A program made the position numbers and the translations under genes. Of a DNA stretch of 64,000 bases, positions 52,861 to 62,843 are shown piece after piece (position 1 is the stretch's first letter; each line of letters begins with the position of its first letter). The stretch is from an uncultured Clostridia bacterium (GTDB lineage: Bacteria > Bacillota > Clostridia > Lachnospirales > Lachnospiraceae), in assembly GCA_947174885.1 (NCBI GenBank), contig CAMWKO010000005.1:53147-117146 (forward strand), in the 5' to 3' direction. A model generated the notes under the pieces. It did no database searches. It worked only from the letters and a program-made list of their open reading frames with translations, and had not been told where the DNA came from.

Positions 52861-54969
52861 ATGCTTAAGCTTGGAAAGAAAATTGTTAAATTCAAAACAG
52901 TAATTCTGATAATGAGCTTTCTGCTATTAATACCGTCTGCGATTGTATATCTGAATACAAGAATTAACTATGATATACTTTCATATCTTCCGGACAATAT
53001 TGATACAATGAAGGGTCAGGAGATTCTTACAGAGGAATTTGGAACAGGAGCATTTTCAGTTTGTGTTATTGAGGGAATGGATGCAAAGGGAGTTGAAAAG
53101 CTTGAGGCGCAGATTAAAGAGGTTGAGCATGTAAACCGTGTTGCATGGTATGGCTCAATCGCAGATTTATCAGTTCCGGTGGAAGTTTTTCCCGAGGAAG
53201 TGAGGAATGCGTTTAAGAATGAAGAAAAAAACAGCACATTACTGGTGATAACCTTTGATACTTCAACATCAGCAGATGAGACACTTAATGCAGTTGAAGA
53301 AATAAGAAATCTTACAAAGGGACAATGTCTACAGAGCGGAATGTCATCTACAATTGCAGATATTAAAAACATCTGTAATACAGAGGCTATAGCATATGTG
53401 GCACTGGCAGCAGGATTATCTGCAGTTGTGTTAGCAATTACAATGGATTCGTTCCTTATTCCGGTTTTCTTTTTATTAAGTATAGGAATGGCAATTATAT
53501 ATAATCTGGGAACAAACTTTATAGCCGGAGAGATATCATTTATTACACAGGCATTGGCAGCAGTATTACAGCTTGCAGTTACCCTTGATTATTCAATATT
53601 TCTGTGGCATTGCTATCAGGAATACAGGGAAAAATATCCCGATGAAAAGGAAAGGGCAATGGCACATGCAATTTCCAATACAATCACATCAGTTGTGGGA
53701 AGTTCAATTACTACAGTTGCCGGATTTGTGGCAATGTGCTTTATGACATTTACTCTTGGACTTGACCTTGGTATCGTTATGGCAAAAGGAGTTATATTTG
53801 GTGTTATCGGATGTGTAACTATATTGCCATCCATGATTTTGACCTTTGATAAAGCAATTCAGAAGACAAAACATAAAGCGTTAATACCGGACCTTGGTAT
53901 AATAGCAAAGTTTGTAACAAATAAGTTTGTAATATTTATTGTACTGTTTGCAGTAATAATGATTCCTGCTGTATATGGATATAATCATACATCCGTATAT
54001 TATGACCTTGCAGGAACACTTCCGGAGGAACTGGAAAGCGTATTGGCAAATAATAAGCTGGAAGAAGATTTTTCCATGGGTGCAGCTCATATGATATTGG
54101 CAGACAGTAATCTTTCTTCTAAAGATACATCAGCAATGTTAAATGAGATAAACAATCTGGAGGGAGTCAGAATAGCAGTAGGACTTGACAATATTATAGG
54201 ACCGGCAATTCCCGGGGAGGTTATTCCTAATACGTATAAAGAAATTCTTGATAATGGTAAATATAAGTTGATTCTGGTTGCATCAGAGTATAAAACTGCC
54301 TCAGATGAAGTAAATAATCAGATTGACAAAATCGGGATAATTATTAATAAATACGATAAAAGTGCAATGTTAATTGGAGAAGCACCTTGTACAAAGGATT
54401 TGATTAATATTACGGATAAGGATTTTAAGACTGTTAATTCAGTTTCCATTCTGCTGATTTTTATCATTATTGCCATTGTATGTAAATCAATTTCTCTTCC
54501 GGTAATATTGGTAGCAGCTATTGAATCGGCAATCATAATTAACATGGGTATTCCTGCATTTACAAAGACTACACTTCCGTTTATTGCTTCAATTGTAATC
54601 GGAACAATACAACTGGGTGCAACCGTAGACTATGCCATATTAATGACAAACAAATATAAAAAATCACGACACAATGGTGCGGAAAAGAAAGAGGCAGTGC
54701 AAAGCGCATTGGGAAACTCTCTTCAGTCTGTATTTGTCAGTGCATTGAGTTTCTTTGCAGCTACATTTGGGGTAGGAATGTATTCGAGCATTGATATGAT
54801 CAGCGCCCTGTGTGTTCTGCTTGCAAGAGGTGCGATTGTAAGTTTCCTTATTGTTGCATTTGTATTACCGGCATTGTTTATGATATTTGACAAGGTAATT
54901 GTTCATACAAGTATGGGATTTTTACCGGAGAGACTTAAAAGTAAAAATGATGTAAATGTATATCAGTAG
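52861..54969 (+). CDS. MMPL/RND-family exporter
   Basis: A 702-residue membrane protein with two repeats, each a helix, a large outer domain and five helices: helices at about 12-32, 175-320, 355-375 and 540-690. Conserved Asp-Tyr motifs in the proton path appear as LDYSIFLWH (around 244) and VDYAILMTN (around 590). MMPL pumps export lipids or hydrophobic drugs. GGAG precedes the ATG. The last nine codons and stop are part of a 39-bp tandem repeat running on downstream. Cotranscribed with the heptad-repeat partner. Confidence 0.9.
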   Translation: MLKLGKKIVKFKTVILIMSFLLLIPSAIVYLNTRINYDILSYLPDNIDTMKGQEILTEEFGTGAFSVCVIEGMDAKGVEKLEAQIKEVEHVNRVAWYGSIADLSVPVEVFPEEVRNAFKNEEKNSTLLVITFDTSTSADETLNAVEEIRNLTKGQCLQSGMSSTIADIKNICNTEAIAYVALAAGLSAVVLAITMDSFLIPVFFLLSIGMAIIYNLGTNFIAGEISFITQALAAVLQLAVTLDYSIFLWHCYQEYREKYPDEKERAMAHAISNTITSVVGSSITTVAGFVAMCFMTFTLGLDLGIVMAKGVIFGVIGCVTILPSMILTFDKAIQKTKHKALIPDLGIIAKFVTNKFVIFIVLFAVIMIPAVYGYNHTSVYYDLAGTLPEELESVLANNKLEEDFSMGAAHMILADSNLSSKDTSAMLNEINNLEGVRIAVGLDNIIGPAIPGEVIPNTYKEILDNGKYKLILVASEYKTASDEVNNQIDKIGIIINKYDKSAMLIGEAPCTKDLINITDKDFKTVNSVSILLIFIIIAIVCKSISLPVILVAAIESAIIINMGIPAFTKTTLPFIASIVIGTIQLGATVDYAILMTNKYKKSRHNGAEKKEAVQSALGNSLQSVFVSALSFFAATFGVGMYSSIDMISALCVLLARGAIVSFLIVAFVLPALFMIFDKVIVHTSMGFLPERLKSKNDVNVYQ

Positions 54970-55056
54970 TAAATATAAAGTAAAAATAATGTAAATATGT
55001 ATCAATAGTAAATATAAAGTAAAAATAATGTAAATACAAATCAGTAAAGAATAAAA
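54940..55056 (+). repeat. Three tandem 39-bp repeats covering the MMPL 3' end
   Basis: Units 54940-54978, 54979-55017 and 55018-55056 each begin AGTAAAAATRATGTAAAT. Because 39 is a multiple of 3 the frame is kept: unit 1 encodes SKNDVNVYQ-stop (the real C-terminus), unit 2 SKNNVNMYQ-stop and unit 3 SKNNVNTNQ-stop. The copies have diverged slightly, mostly as sense-like changes. Confidence 0.85.
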
Positions 55057-55085
55057 ATGAAAAGAATAAAAAAGGAGATATTTTT

Positions 55086-56951
55086 ATGAGCAAGAAATTA
55101 AAAAAAATTGTGTCAGCAGTATTGGCTGTTACAGTCATATCTGCAACCGTTGCTTATTCAATGGTAAATTCAAATGAAAAGACAGCATTAGCAGATACTA
55201 CTGAAACAAAGAAGACAATAGAAAATACAATTAATGAAAATGTTAAATTTACATCAACAGGTAATGATAAGGAAGAAACCGTTTATGTATTATCAGATGC
55301 AAATGGTAATGTGACGAAAACTATTGTAAGTGACTGGCTAAAAAACAAGGAGGGAAGCGATAAAATAGAGGATAAATCCGATTTGAAAAATATAGAGAAT
55401 GTTAAATCTGACGCATCCTTTACTGTAGGCGCAAATAATACAATCGTTTGGGATGCAAAGGGAGAAGATATCTATTATCAGGGAGAAACAGATAAAAAAC
55501 TTCCTGTTGATGTGAAGATAACATATCTTTTAGACGGTAAAGAAATGTCTGCAAACGAAATTGCAGGTAAGAGTGGAAAAGTAACAATAAGATTTGATTA
55601 TATAAACAATGAAGTAAAAGAAGTTGTTGCAGGCGGAGTAAGCCAAAAGATGTATGTACCGTTTACAATGATTTCAGGAATGATTTTAGACGGAGATAAA
55701 TTTTCAAATGTTGAGATTAATTCAGGTAAGGTAATATCGGACGGAGATAAATTTATAGTTGTAGGTCTGGCATTTCCGGGAATGGAGGAAAATCTGAATC
55801 TGGGTAGTATATTAAATAAAGAAGCAGATGCAGAATTAAGTTTTCCAAATAAGCTTGAGATAACAGCAGATGTAGAAGATTTTTCACTGGCATTAACTCT
55901 TACAATGGGCAGTGCTGATTTAATTTCGCAGATAAATGTAGGTAATATGGATTCTCTTGATGATTTGAAGGAGGTTGTTAATTCACTTATAAGTGCAACT
56001 TATGAACTACAGTCAGGAACAGAACAGTTAAATACAGGTTTATTTGAACTTAAAACCAGCTTTGAAGCATATGCAGACGGTGTTATAACATTAACCTCAG
56101 GAGTGGCAAAAATATATGATGGTGTTGGTCAGTTAAATGATAAGGTAGCAGCAATTCCAAATGGTCTTTTAAGTGTACTGAACGGTATTGATTCAATTAA
56201 TGAAAATCTTAGTGGTGAAAATGGTGCTGTTGCAGGAGCAGAAAAATTAGCAGACGGTGTAGAGGAGCTTGGCACACAACTTACGGCGATGGTTTTATCA
56301 ATTAACAATTCTATTGCAGAAAATAATACAAAAATGCAGGGAATACAGTCAATTCTTACAACGGGTTTAAATCCTCAGACGGGGACAGCATTAACTGCTT
56401 CGGAAATAGCATATTATCAGGCAGCATTACAGCAGTTACAGGGTGCAAATACAGCTTTAAACTCAGTTCTTGAGGGAATTAATCCGGAGGAAATGTCAAA
56501 GAATCTTGTTGCTTTATCAGATGGTGCAAATACACTGTCACAGGGAATTCAGACCTTATATGGTGCAATTAATACACAGCTGCGTCCGGGAGTTAACGAA
56601 CTCTATCAGGGAGGACTTCTTCTTCAAAGCTCGGTTAACCAGCTGTATAGTGGAACAGAAACAGCAGTAGTGGGCGGAAATAAATTAAATTCAGCAACAA
56701 CACAGGTGACAGAGGGAATCGGTTCGCTTTATGAGGGTTCAGTTCAGCTTGATAACGGAATGGCACAGTTTAAGGACGAAGCAATAGATAAAATATCAGA
56801 TTTTATAGAGGGAGATTTTACTGAAATTGCAGAAAGAATAAAGGCTACTATATCACTTGCAAATGATTATACAATTTATTCAATGGCAGGAGATGGAAAG
56901 AGTACAAGTGTTAAATTTATCTATGAAACAGAGGGAATAAGTAGTAAGTAG
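55086..56951 (+). CDS. YhgE/Pip-like secreted heptad-repeat protein, MMPL partner
   Basis: A 621-residue protein with a signal peptide or anchor (about 5-25, VSAVLAVTVISATVAYS), a beta-rich domain (about 60-290) and a long helical part (about 300-590) with repeated L-x-x-G heptads (ELQSGTEQLNTGLFEL, TLSQGIQTLYGAI, LYEGSVQLDNGM). Such X-L-x-x-G proteins of the YhgE/Pip type accompany MMPL exporters in Firmicutes, often as a periplasm-like adaptor. AAAAGGAG precedes the ATG. It is 116 bp after the exporter. Confidence 0.83.
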   Translation: MSKKLKKIVSAVLAVTVISATVAYSMVNSNEKTALADTTETKKTIENTINENVKFTSTGNDKEETVYVLSDANGNVTKTIVSDWLKNKEGSDKIEDKSDLKNIENVKSDASFTVGANNTIVWDAKGEDIYYQGETDKKLPVDVKITYLLDGKEMSANEIAGKSGKVTIRFDYINNEVKEVVAGGVSQKMYVPFTMISGMILDGDKFSNVEINSGKVISDGDKFIVVGLAFPGMEENLNLGSILNKEADAELSFPNKLEITADVEDFSLALTLTMGSADLISQINVGNMDSLDDLKEVVNSLISATYELQSGTEQLNTGLFELKTSFEAYADGVITLTSGVAKIYDGVGQLNDKVAAIPNGLLSVLNGIDSINENLSGENGAVAGAEKLADGVEELGTQLTAMVLSINNSIAENNTKMQGIQSILTTGLNPQTGTALTASEIAYYQAALQQLQGANTALNSVLEGINPEEMSKNLVALSDGANTLSQGIQTLYGAINTQLRPGVNELYQGGLLLQSSVNQLYSGTETAVVGGNKLNSATTQVTEGIGSLYEGSVQLDNGMAQFKDEAIDKISDFIEGDFTEIAERIKATISLANDYTIYSMAGDGKSTSVKFIYETEGISSK

Positions 56952-57259
56952 TTTTGCAACATTCTTTTTATAATTATTTAAAGAGTATTCTGTTACGAAC
57001 ATAAGTATATTTGCGCTTTAAAAGAGATGGTAAAATATATATTGACAAAATCTATTATCAATTAAAGAAAAAATGAATTACACAAAACATATCACCTCTG
57101 ATATAGTATGGGAAAAGATATTTAGCATACTAAAATAATAGGATTTTTCAATGTAATATATCTGTTAAAAACAAAAGCAGGTTTTAATATTTTTGAAAAA
57201 TATTCGTATGAAATAGCAAATAATAATTACAGATTATCAGGCTATCAGGAGGATATGTT
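56952..57259. other. Intergenic region before the sulfur amino acid genes
   Basis: The 308 bp hold no gene. TTGACA at 57042 lacks a good -10 at 17 bp. An inverted repeat TAGTATG...CATACTA lies at about 57104-57134 and is followed by AATAATAGGATTT, faintly like CymR-type sites. I cannot assign a riboswitch or T-box. Confidence 0.4.
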
Positions 57260-58426
57260 ATGTCAAGAGGAATTGAAACGAAGTGTTTGCATTTGGAGGA
57301 GGATGAGGGGCTTAACAATAATTATGGAGCAATCAGTTATCCAATCTATCAGACGGCGACATATGCACATTTGGGTGTGGGTAAAAGTACGGGATATGAT
57401 TACAGCAGATTACAGAATCCTACCAGAGAGCATTTGGAAAAAGTAGTGGCGACACTGGAAAACGGAGTAGATGCATTGGCAGTTTCAACAGGTATGGCGG
57501 CTATTACTTTAATGATGGAACTGTTTCATCCGGGAGATAATCTTATTGTTGATGCAGACCTTTATGGAGGAAGTATCAGGCTTTTTAGCAATGTATCCAG
57601 GAAAAACGGAATAACATTTTCTGCCATTGACTGTTACAGGGAAGATATAGAGAGTTATATTAATGAAAAAACTAAAGCTATATATATTGAGACCCCAACC
57701 AATCCAATGATGAATGTAACAGATATAGAAGAACTTTCAAAGATAGCAGAAAAATATAATTTATTGCTTATTGTGGACAATACTTTTCTTTCACCATATT
57801 TTCAGAATCCGTTGGATTTGGGAGCAGATATTGTTGTACATAGCGGAACTAAGTATCTTGGTGGACATAATGATACACTTGCCGGTTTTTTAGTTACAAA
57901 CAGGGAGGATATAAGTGAGAAACTCAGATTTTTAATTAAGACCACAGGCTCAGGACTTGCACCGTTTGACAGCTGGTTAATTCTTCGTGGAATTAAAACA
58001 TTGGGTATCCGTATGGAGAAAGCACAGAAAAACGCAATAGAGCTTGCAAACTGGCTAAAGAAGAAAAGTGCCGTGAAAAAGGTAATTTATCCGGGACTTC
58101 CGGAACATCCCGGACATGAAATTATGAAAAAGCAGGCAAGGGGATTTGGAGCAATGCTTACATTCCGGCTTGAAAGCAGGGAATATGCATTGGCAATTCT
58201 GGAGAAAGTCCGCATGATTAAGTTTGCGGAAAGTCTTGGAGGAGTTGAAACACTTATTACTTATCCGACAACACAGACACATGCAGATGTTCCGGCAGAA
58301 ATTCGCAAAAGAAACGGAATCACGGATGCAACATTAAGGCTTTCTGTGGGAATTGAAGATGTAAAGGATTTAATTGATGAACTGGATAAAGTTTTTAATG
58401 AAATAGAAGGTGAATTACATGGCTGA
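57260..58426 (+). CDS. Cys/Met-metabolism PLP enzyme (cystathionine gamma-synthase/lyase type)
   Basis: A 388-residue fold-type I trans-sulfuration enzyme. It has YDYSRLQNPT, the PLP-phosphate contact AVSTGMAAI, IETPTNPMM, the Asp in VDNTFLSP, the PLP Lys in HSGTKYLGGHND (around 200) and the C-terminal RLSVGIED. Family members make or cleave cystathionine or methionine; the reaction direction cannot be told here. AGGAGG precedes the ATG. It overlaps the MalY gene by 8 bp, and a cysteine synthase gene follows. Confidence 0.9.
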   Translation: MSRGIETKCLHLEEDEGLNNNYGAISYPIYQTATYAHLGVGKSTGYDYSRLQNPTREHLEKVVATLENGVDALAVSTGMAAITLMMELFHPGDNLIVDADLYGGSIRLFSNVSRKNGITFSAIDCYREDIESYINEKTKAIYIETPTNPMMNVTDIEELSKIAEKYNLLLIVDNTFLSPYFQNPLDLGADIVVHSGTKYLGGHNDTLAGFLVTNREDISEKLRFLIKTTGSGLAPFDSWLILRGIKTLGIRMEKAQKNAIELANWLKKKSAVKKVIYPGLPEHPGHEIMKKQARGFGAMLTFRLESREYALAILEKVRMIKFAESLGGVETLITYPTTQTHADVPAEIRKRNGITDATLRLSVGIEDVKDLIDELDKVFNEIEGELHG

Positions 58427-59597
58427 GAGAAATCTTGATTTTGATAAAGTAATAAATAGAAAGAATACGAGAAGTCTTAAGTATGATTTTGCAAAGAAAC
58501 GTGGTATGCCGGAGGAGGTATTACCGTTGTGGGTGGCTGATATGGATTTTGTGACATCCTCCTACATAGAGGATGCTCTTATAGAAAGGGCGAAACACGG
58601 TATATTCGGATACAGCGAAGTGCAGACACCATATTTTGAAATAGTAAGAGACTGGCTTAAGAAGCATCACGGCTGGGAGGTAAATGAAAGATGGCTGATA
58701 AAAACACCGGGAATTGTATTTGCGTTGGCAATGGCAGTAAAGGCATATACAGAGCCGGGTGATGGCGTGTTGATTCAGCTGCCTGTATATTATCCGTTTT
58801 CAGAGGTTATTGAGGATAATGGAAGAAAAGTTGTAAGTAATACATTATATCTGGGAGAGGATAATTTATACCATATTGATTTTGAAGACTTTGAAAAAAA
58901 GATAGTTGAAGAAAAGATTAAACTGTTTTTATTATGTAATCCACATAATCCTGTTGGAAGAGTCTGGAGGGAGGAGGAACTGATAAAGCTTGGAGATATA
59001 TGTGTGAAGCATAATGTCATTGTTGTCAGTGATGAAATTCATCAGGATTTTGTATTTAAAGTTAAGCACACTGTATTTGCAAATCTAAAAAAGGAATATG
59101 AGAATATAAGTATTACATGTACCTCACCAAGTAAAACCTTTAATCTTGCCAGTATGATGATATCTAATATATTTATTCCTAATCAGCAGATAAGACGTAA
59201 ATTCAGAAAGGAATTAGATGCTGCGGGAATAAGCCAGTTAAGTGTACTGGGACTTGTTGCATGTGAAGCTGCATACAGTAAGGGTGAAGAATGGTATCAG
59301 GCAATGCTTTCGTATGTTGCAGATAATATAGAATTTACAAGAAAATTTGTGGAAGAAAATCTGCATGGTGTGGATATGATTGAACATGAGGGAACGTATT
59401 TGGTATGGCTTGATTTTAGAAAAACAGGTTTAAGTGCGGATGAGCTTGAGAAGTTAATTATACACAAGGCAAAGCTTTGGCTTGACAGTGGAAAAATATT
59501 TGGAGAAAGCGGAATAGGATTTCAACGTATTAATGTAGCATGTCCAAGAGTGGTTTTGGAGGAGGCACTGATAAGAATTAAAGAGGCACTAAAATAA
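58419..59597 (+). CDS. MalY/PatB-type cystathionine beta-lyase/aminotransferase
   Basis: A 392-residue fold-type I PLP enzyme with the MalY/PatB pattern: LPLWVADMDF near residue 45, CNPHNPVGRVW, VSDEIHQDF, the PLP Lys in SPSKTFNLASM (around 235) and LVWLDFR. Such enzymes release homocysteine or volatile thiols from cystathionine or Cys conjugates. ATG 58419 is chosen with GGTGA 5 bases upstream; GTG 58410 overlaps that site. Translationally coupled to the preceding gene. Confidence 0.88.
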   Translation: MAERNLDFDKVINRKNTRSLKYDFAKKRGMPEEVLPLWVADMDFVTSSYIEDALIERAKHGIFGYSEVQTPYFEIVRDWLKKHHGWEVNERWLIKTPGIVFALAMAVKAYTEPGDGVLIQLPVYYPFSEVIEDNGRKVVSNTLYLGEDNLYHIDFEDFEKKIVEEKIKLFLLCNPHNPVGRVWREEELIKLGDICVKHNVIVVSDEIHQDFVFKVKHTVFANLKKEYENISITCTSPSKTFNLASMMISNIFIPNQQIRRKFRKELDAAGISQLSVLGLVACEAAYSKGEEWYQAMLSYVADNIEFTRKFVEENLHGVDMIEHEGTYLVWLDFRKTGLSADELEKLIIHKAKLWLDSGKIFGESGIGFQRINVACPRVVLEEALIRIKEALK

Positions 59598-59662
59598 AAA
59601 TCCGATAATAGGAACTGTTTACAATATACTATTATACAAAATACTTGAAGACAGATAAACGC

Positions 59663-59868
59663 AGATACACAAATAGAGTTTCCGTATTTTTTATTTTTAG
59701 TTTCAAAAAGTCTTGTTGCCAAAGGCAACATAGACATCTTGCACAAAAAGTTGCAGATAAAAGTGAACTTTCATATGCAACTTTTTGCGCAAGATGCATA
59801 CATCATTATGATGATGTATGCTTTTTGAAACTAAAAATAAAAAATACGGAAACTCAAGAGATACACAA
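59663..59868. mobile_element. MITE-like element, 35-bp perfect TIRs, 10-bp flanking repeat
   Basis: Left TIR 59676-59710 and right TIR 59821-59855 are perfect inverted copies. Inside are three hairpins: TGTTGCC-aaa-GGCAACA (59714-59730), a 21-bp arm pair with one mismatch (59735-59755 with 59775-59795), and CATACATCAT with ATGATGTATG (59797-59820). AGATACACAA flanks both sides (59663-59672 and 59859-59868), as a target duplication would. It encodes no transposase. It lies in the cysK leader and folds as a four-way junction in RNA. Confidence 0.8.
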
Positions 59869-59914
59869 GGAATATGATGACAAAACAAATATTAAAATTT
59901 ATGGAGGTATTATT

Positions 59915-60853
59915 ATGAGTCAGATTAAAGAAAGTGCATTAGAATTAATTGGAGGAACTCCGTTACTTAAAGTGAATGGATATGCTAAGAAGGTCGGTAT
60001 TACAAATGCTACTATTCTTGCAAAACTGGAATATTTAAATCCGGCAGGTTCCGTAAAGGATCGTATTGCATTAGCAATGATTGAAGATGCAGAAAAGAAA
60101 GGTCTTTTAAAAGAAGGAGCGACAATTATTGAGCCTACAAGCGGTAATACGGGAATTGGTTTGGCAGCAGTTGCGGCAGCAAAGGGATATAGGGCAATCC
60201 TTACATTGCCGGATACGATGAGCGTTGAAAGAAGAAATCTTCTAAAGGCATATGGTGCAGAGCTTGTGCTTACAGAAGGAGCAAAGGGAATGAAAGGAGC
60301 TATTGCAAAGGCAGAAGAACTTTCTAAAGAAATTCCGGGGGCAATTATCTTAGGTCAGTTTGTAAACTCTGCTAATCCGGCAGTACATAAAGCAACAACA
60401 GGTCCTGAAATATGGGAACAGACAGACGGAAAGGTTGATATTTTTGTTGCAGGTGTAGGAACAGGCGGAACAATCACAGGTGTTGGAGAGTATTTAAAAG
60501 AAAAGAATCCGAATGTAAAAATAGTGGCAGTTGAGCCGGCAGGAAGTCCGGTATTGTCAACAGGAACCCCGGGTGCACATAAAATTCAGGGAATTGGAGC
60601 AGGTTTTGTTCCGGATGTGCTTAATACAAAAATATATGATGAAATTATTACAATAGAGAATGAAGATGCATTTGCAGAAGGTAAATCATTTGCAGTCAGT
60701 GAAGGGATTCTTGTAGGAATATCTTCAGGTGCAGCACTTAAGGCAGCCACAATACTTGCAAACAGACCTGAAAATAAGGATAAAAACATTGTAGTGTTAC
60801 TTCCCGACTCAGGAGACAGATACCTGTCTACACCTTTATTCGGCAATAATTAA
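59915..60853 (+). CDS. cysK: Cysteine synthase A
   Basis: A 312-residue O-acetylserine sulfhydrylase. The PLP Lys is in [11 protein letters not shown] (around 41), the substrate loop is [11 protein letters not shown], the phosphate-binding loop is [10 protein letters not shown], and SSGAAL lies near the C-terminus. It makes cysteine from O-acetylserine and sulfide. ATG 59915 has GGAGG 7 bases upstream; the frame is open further 5' only because it runs through the inverted-repeat element. Terminator downstream. Confidence 0.96.
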   Translation: MSQIKESALELIGGTPLLKVNGYAKKVGITNATILAKLEYLNPAGSVKDRIALAMIEDAEKKGLLKEGATIIEPTSGNTGIGLAAVAAAKGYRAILTLPDTMSVERRNLLKAYGAELVLTEGAKGMKGAIAKAEELSKEIPGAIILGQFVNSANPAVHKATTGPEIWEQTDGKVDIFVAGVGTGGTITGVGEYLKEKNPNVKIVAVEPAGSPVLSTGTPGAHKIQGIGAGFVPDVLNTKIYDEIITIENEDAFAEGKSFAVSEGILVGISSGAALKAATILANRPENKDKNIVVLLPDSGDRYLSTPLFGNN

Positions 60854-60889
60854 TAATATATAGTTAAGAGAAGGAAAAATATGTGTTCA

Positions 60890-60937
60890 AAAGACCGGAG
60901 ATTTTGTTATAAAATTAATAAAATCTCCGGTCTTTCA
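60890..60937. terminator. Bidirectional terminator between cysK and the DUF3592 gene
   Basis: AAAGACCGGAGATTTT pairs with AAAATCTCCGGTCTTT, a 16-bp stem around a 14-nt loop with T runs on both strands. It serves the convergent genes on either side. Confidence 0.9.
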
Positions 60938-61063
60938 ATAATCTGATACTGTAGTAAGGCTTCTATATATAATATGGAGCGGTAAAAATGATTTTAACAG
61001 CTTGGGATTTGCGACAGGCTTTATGTATTGCCATAAAGGAAAAATGCAGGTAAATTAAGACAT

Positions 61064-61906
61064 CTAACCAAAGCTGAGTGCTATCATCAGAGCCAGGCAG
61101 GCAATACCGATGATTCCAAAAAATAATGAAAAGAGAAAACTTGATTTTTCATCCTCCTGACATACTGCGTCACCTGTCTGAGGATTTACAAGGATATGTA
61201 CCATTCTGCCTATAGTGCTGTACTTTTTTCCGCTTGAGCCTAAAGGACCGCAAAATCTTTTTTTCTCTCCTCCCCAATCGTATTCATAGATGGGTGTGTA
61301 GATTGATTGAGACCGATGGTTATGTGTACTTTTACTTATTTTATAATCCACTTGTATGCCCGTAAGAGAAATCATATTATGCAAATTTTGTTCCATTTTG
61401 TGCTTTTTAAAGATACCAAAAACTCCGACTGCAATAAAAGCTATGCTGAGAATATAACCCAAAATATAAGGAGAATCTATCCCTGTTTCGGCTCTTCCGG
61501 TATTATATATACATATTTCTACTGCTATAGTTCCTATAAAGATAATCAAAACGGCAAAAAACAGAAAAAAAAATTTTTTGTTTTTGTTCTGTGCTTCAGG
61601 TGATACTTCTTCCATCAGCACTCCTTTTTTTTCCAGATAACGGCAGCGAATCACATCGTCCGGTATATATTCTTTTTTGCTCTGAAATGCTTTGACAATC
61701 GTCTCTCCATTTGAATCGTAAAAATCTGCCGTTACTTCATAAATAGTGTCTGTACTGTGCTTTATAATCTTTTGTTCACAGGAAATTACCCTTGCATACA
61801 CCGGTCTGGCTTTTTTGTAGGACTGTGACAGTACGGCTATCAGAATGCAGATTACAGCGAGAAAATACAATACGAATCCCTCTAAAATAATAATAACGAA
61901 TACCAT
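61064..61906 (-). CDS. DUF3592-like membrane protein
   Basis: A 280-residue protein with membrane helices at about 3-25, 110-130, 147-165 and 258-278. Two soluble parts follow the DUF3592 pattern: KARPVYARVISCEQK in the first, and YEYDWGGEKKR with VHILVNPQTGDAV in the second. Function unknown. A GGAGGAAGAAAAG-type site precedes the ATG. It ends convergently with cysK. Confidence 0.72.
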   Translation of the reverse strand: MVFVIIILEGFVLYFLAVICILIAVLSQSYKKARPVYARVISCEQKIIKHSTDTIYEVTADFYDSNGETIVKAFQSKKEYIPDDVIRCRYLEKKGVLMEEVSPEAQNKNKKFFFLFFAVLIIFIGTIAVEICIYNTGRAETGIDSPYILGYILSIAFIAVGVFGIFKKHKMEQNLHNMISLTGIQVDYKISKSTHNHRSQSIYTPIYEYDWGGEKKRFCGPLGSSGKKYSTIGRMVHILVNPQTGDAVCQEDEKSSFLFSLFFGIIGIACLALMIALSFG

Positions 61907-61946
61907 TTCTTTTCTTCCTCCATGTCAAATTATATTTTTACAGAGC

Positions 61947-62843
61947 TTATTCAAATCTGGAGGTTCCCCACCAGTCAGGTATAAGCTCATTTAATGTAAT
62001 TGTCTTTCTTGTTTCTAAATCCAAAAGAATTTCAATATCACCACTATTTTTATCAAGCTGCATCATATATTCTCTACAGGCTCCACATGGAGAGCCTACT
62101 TTCCCGTCAGGTCCTATGGCTACTACCTTTGCAATCCGACTCTCGCCGTTCGTAATCATATTTGCAATGGCATTTCGTTCACCACACATTCCCAAGGTAG
62201 ATGCTGTATCAATACATACTCCGGTATAAATATTCCCCGACTTTGACATAATTGCAGCACCTACCCCACCTGCCTCAATAAACGGAGAAATTTCTCTCGG
62301 ATTAATTACATTCTTTGCTGCGGTATATAGTCGTTCCCAATCGTCAGGGGGCTGCTTTTCTATTCTATCATCTGTTACAATATGGCAGACTCCTGTATGT
62401 TCCTTACTTAAATAATCTTTTAAGAATGTAGGGAAAGCCATAGCCTTATCCAATTCATCTAATGGCACCCAGTGCATTAACTCCTTATCGCCAAAGGCAC
62501 TTATACTGTTGCTGTTTAATTTGCGTGTTCCTCTTGGCTTCATCATGTAATAAAAGCTCAGCTCATGGCATTCAAGTCCATTAAGAGTTCCGGTATTATC
62601 ATTAAAAAAATTCTCATGTATTACCGCAAGATAATCAATCTCATAATGAACGCCTGTCTCTTCATATACCTCACGAAGAACAGCATCCTCGGCAGTTTCT
62701 CCCATATGAACTCCACCACCGATGGAGTAATAATAATCATCCCGTTGGTTGCTGGCAAAAAGGGCACAGCCATCTTCTATAATAATTGCAGCAGCCCGAT
62801 ACCGAAACCAGTTATTTTCTCTGGTAAATCCGCAATCGTACAT
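61947..62843 (-). CDS. NUDIX hydrolase-cytidine deaminase fusion
   Basis: A 298-residue protein of two enzymes. The NUDIX domain (about 12-145) has the full box at 42-65 (GGGVHMGE, then REVYEETGV). The deaminase domain (about 170-290) has the zinc site C220-G-E222 and C253-GA-C256, as in cytidine deaminase. Together they might sanitise damaged or free nucleotides. ATG 62843 has GAAGGAG 8 bases upstream; a TTG at 62861 overlaps that site. Divisions between the domains are clear, and no frameshift is needed. Confidence 0.88.
   Translation of the reverse strand: MYDCGFTRENNWFRYRAAAIIIEDGCALFASNQRDDYYYSIGGGVHMGETAEDAVLREVYEETGVHYEIDYLAVIHENFFNDNTGTLNGLECHELSFYYMMKPRGTRKLNSNSISAFGDKELMHWVPLDELDKAMAFPTFLKDYLSKEHTGVCHIVTDDRIEKQPPDDWERLYTAAKNVINPREISPFIEAGGVGAAIMSKSGNIYTGVCIDTASTLGMCGERNAIANMITNGESRIAKVVAIGPDGKVGSPCGACREYMMQLDKNSGDIEILLDLETRKTITLNELIPDWWGTSRFE

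Noticed and set aside
54940..55056. CRISPR-like array
   Set aside because: The 39-bp units are head-to-tail with no spacers, and unit 1 is coding.
59645..59914. N-terminal extension of cysK by 90 codons
   Set aside because: The extension is only the translation of the inverted-repeat element. ATG 59915 has a GGAGG at the right distance and gives the normal 312-residue length.
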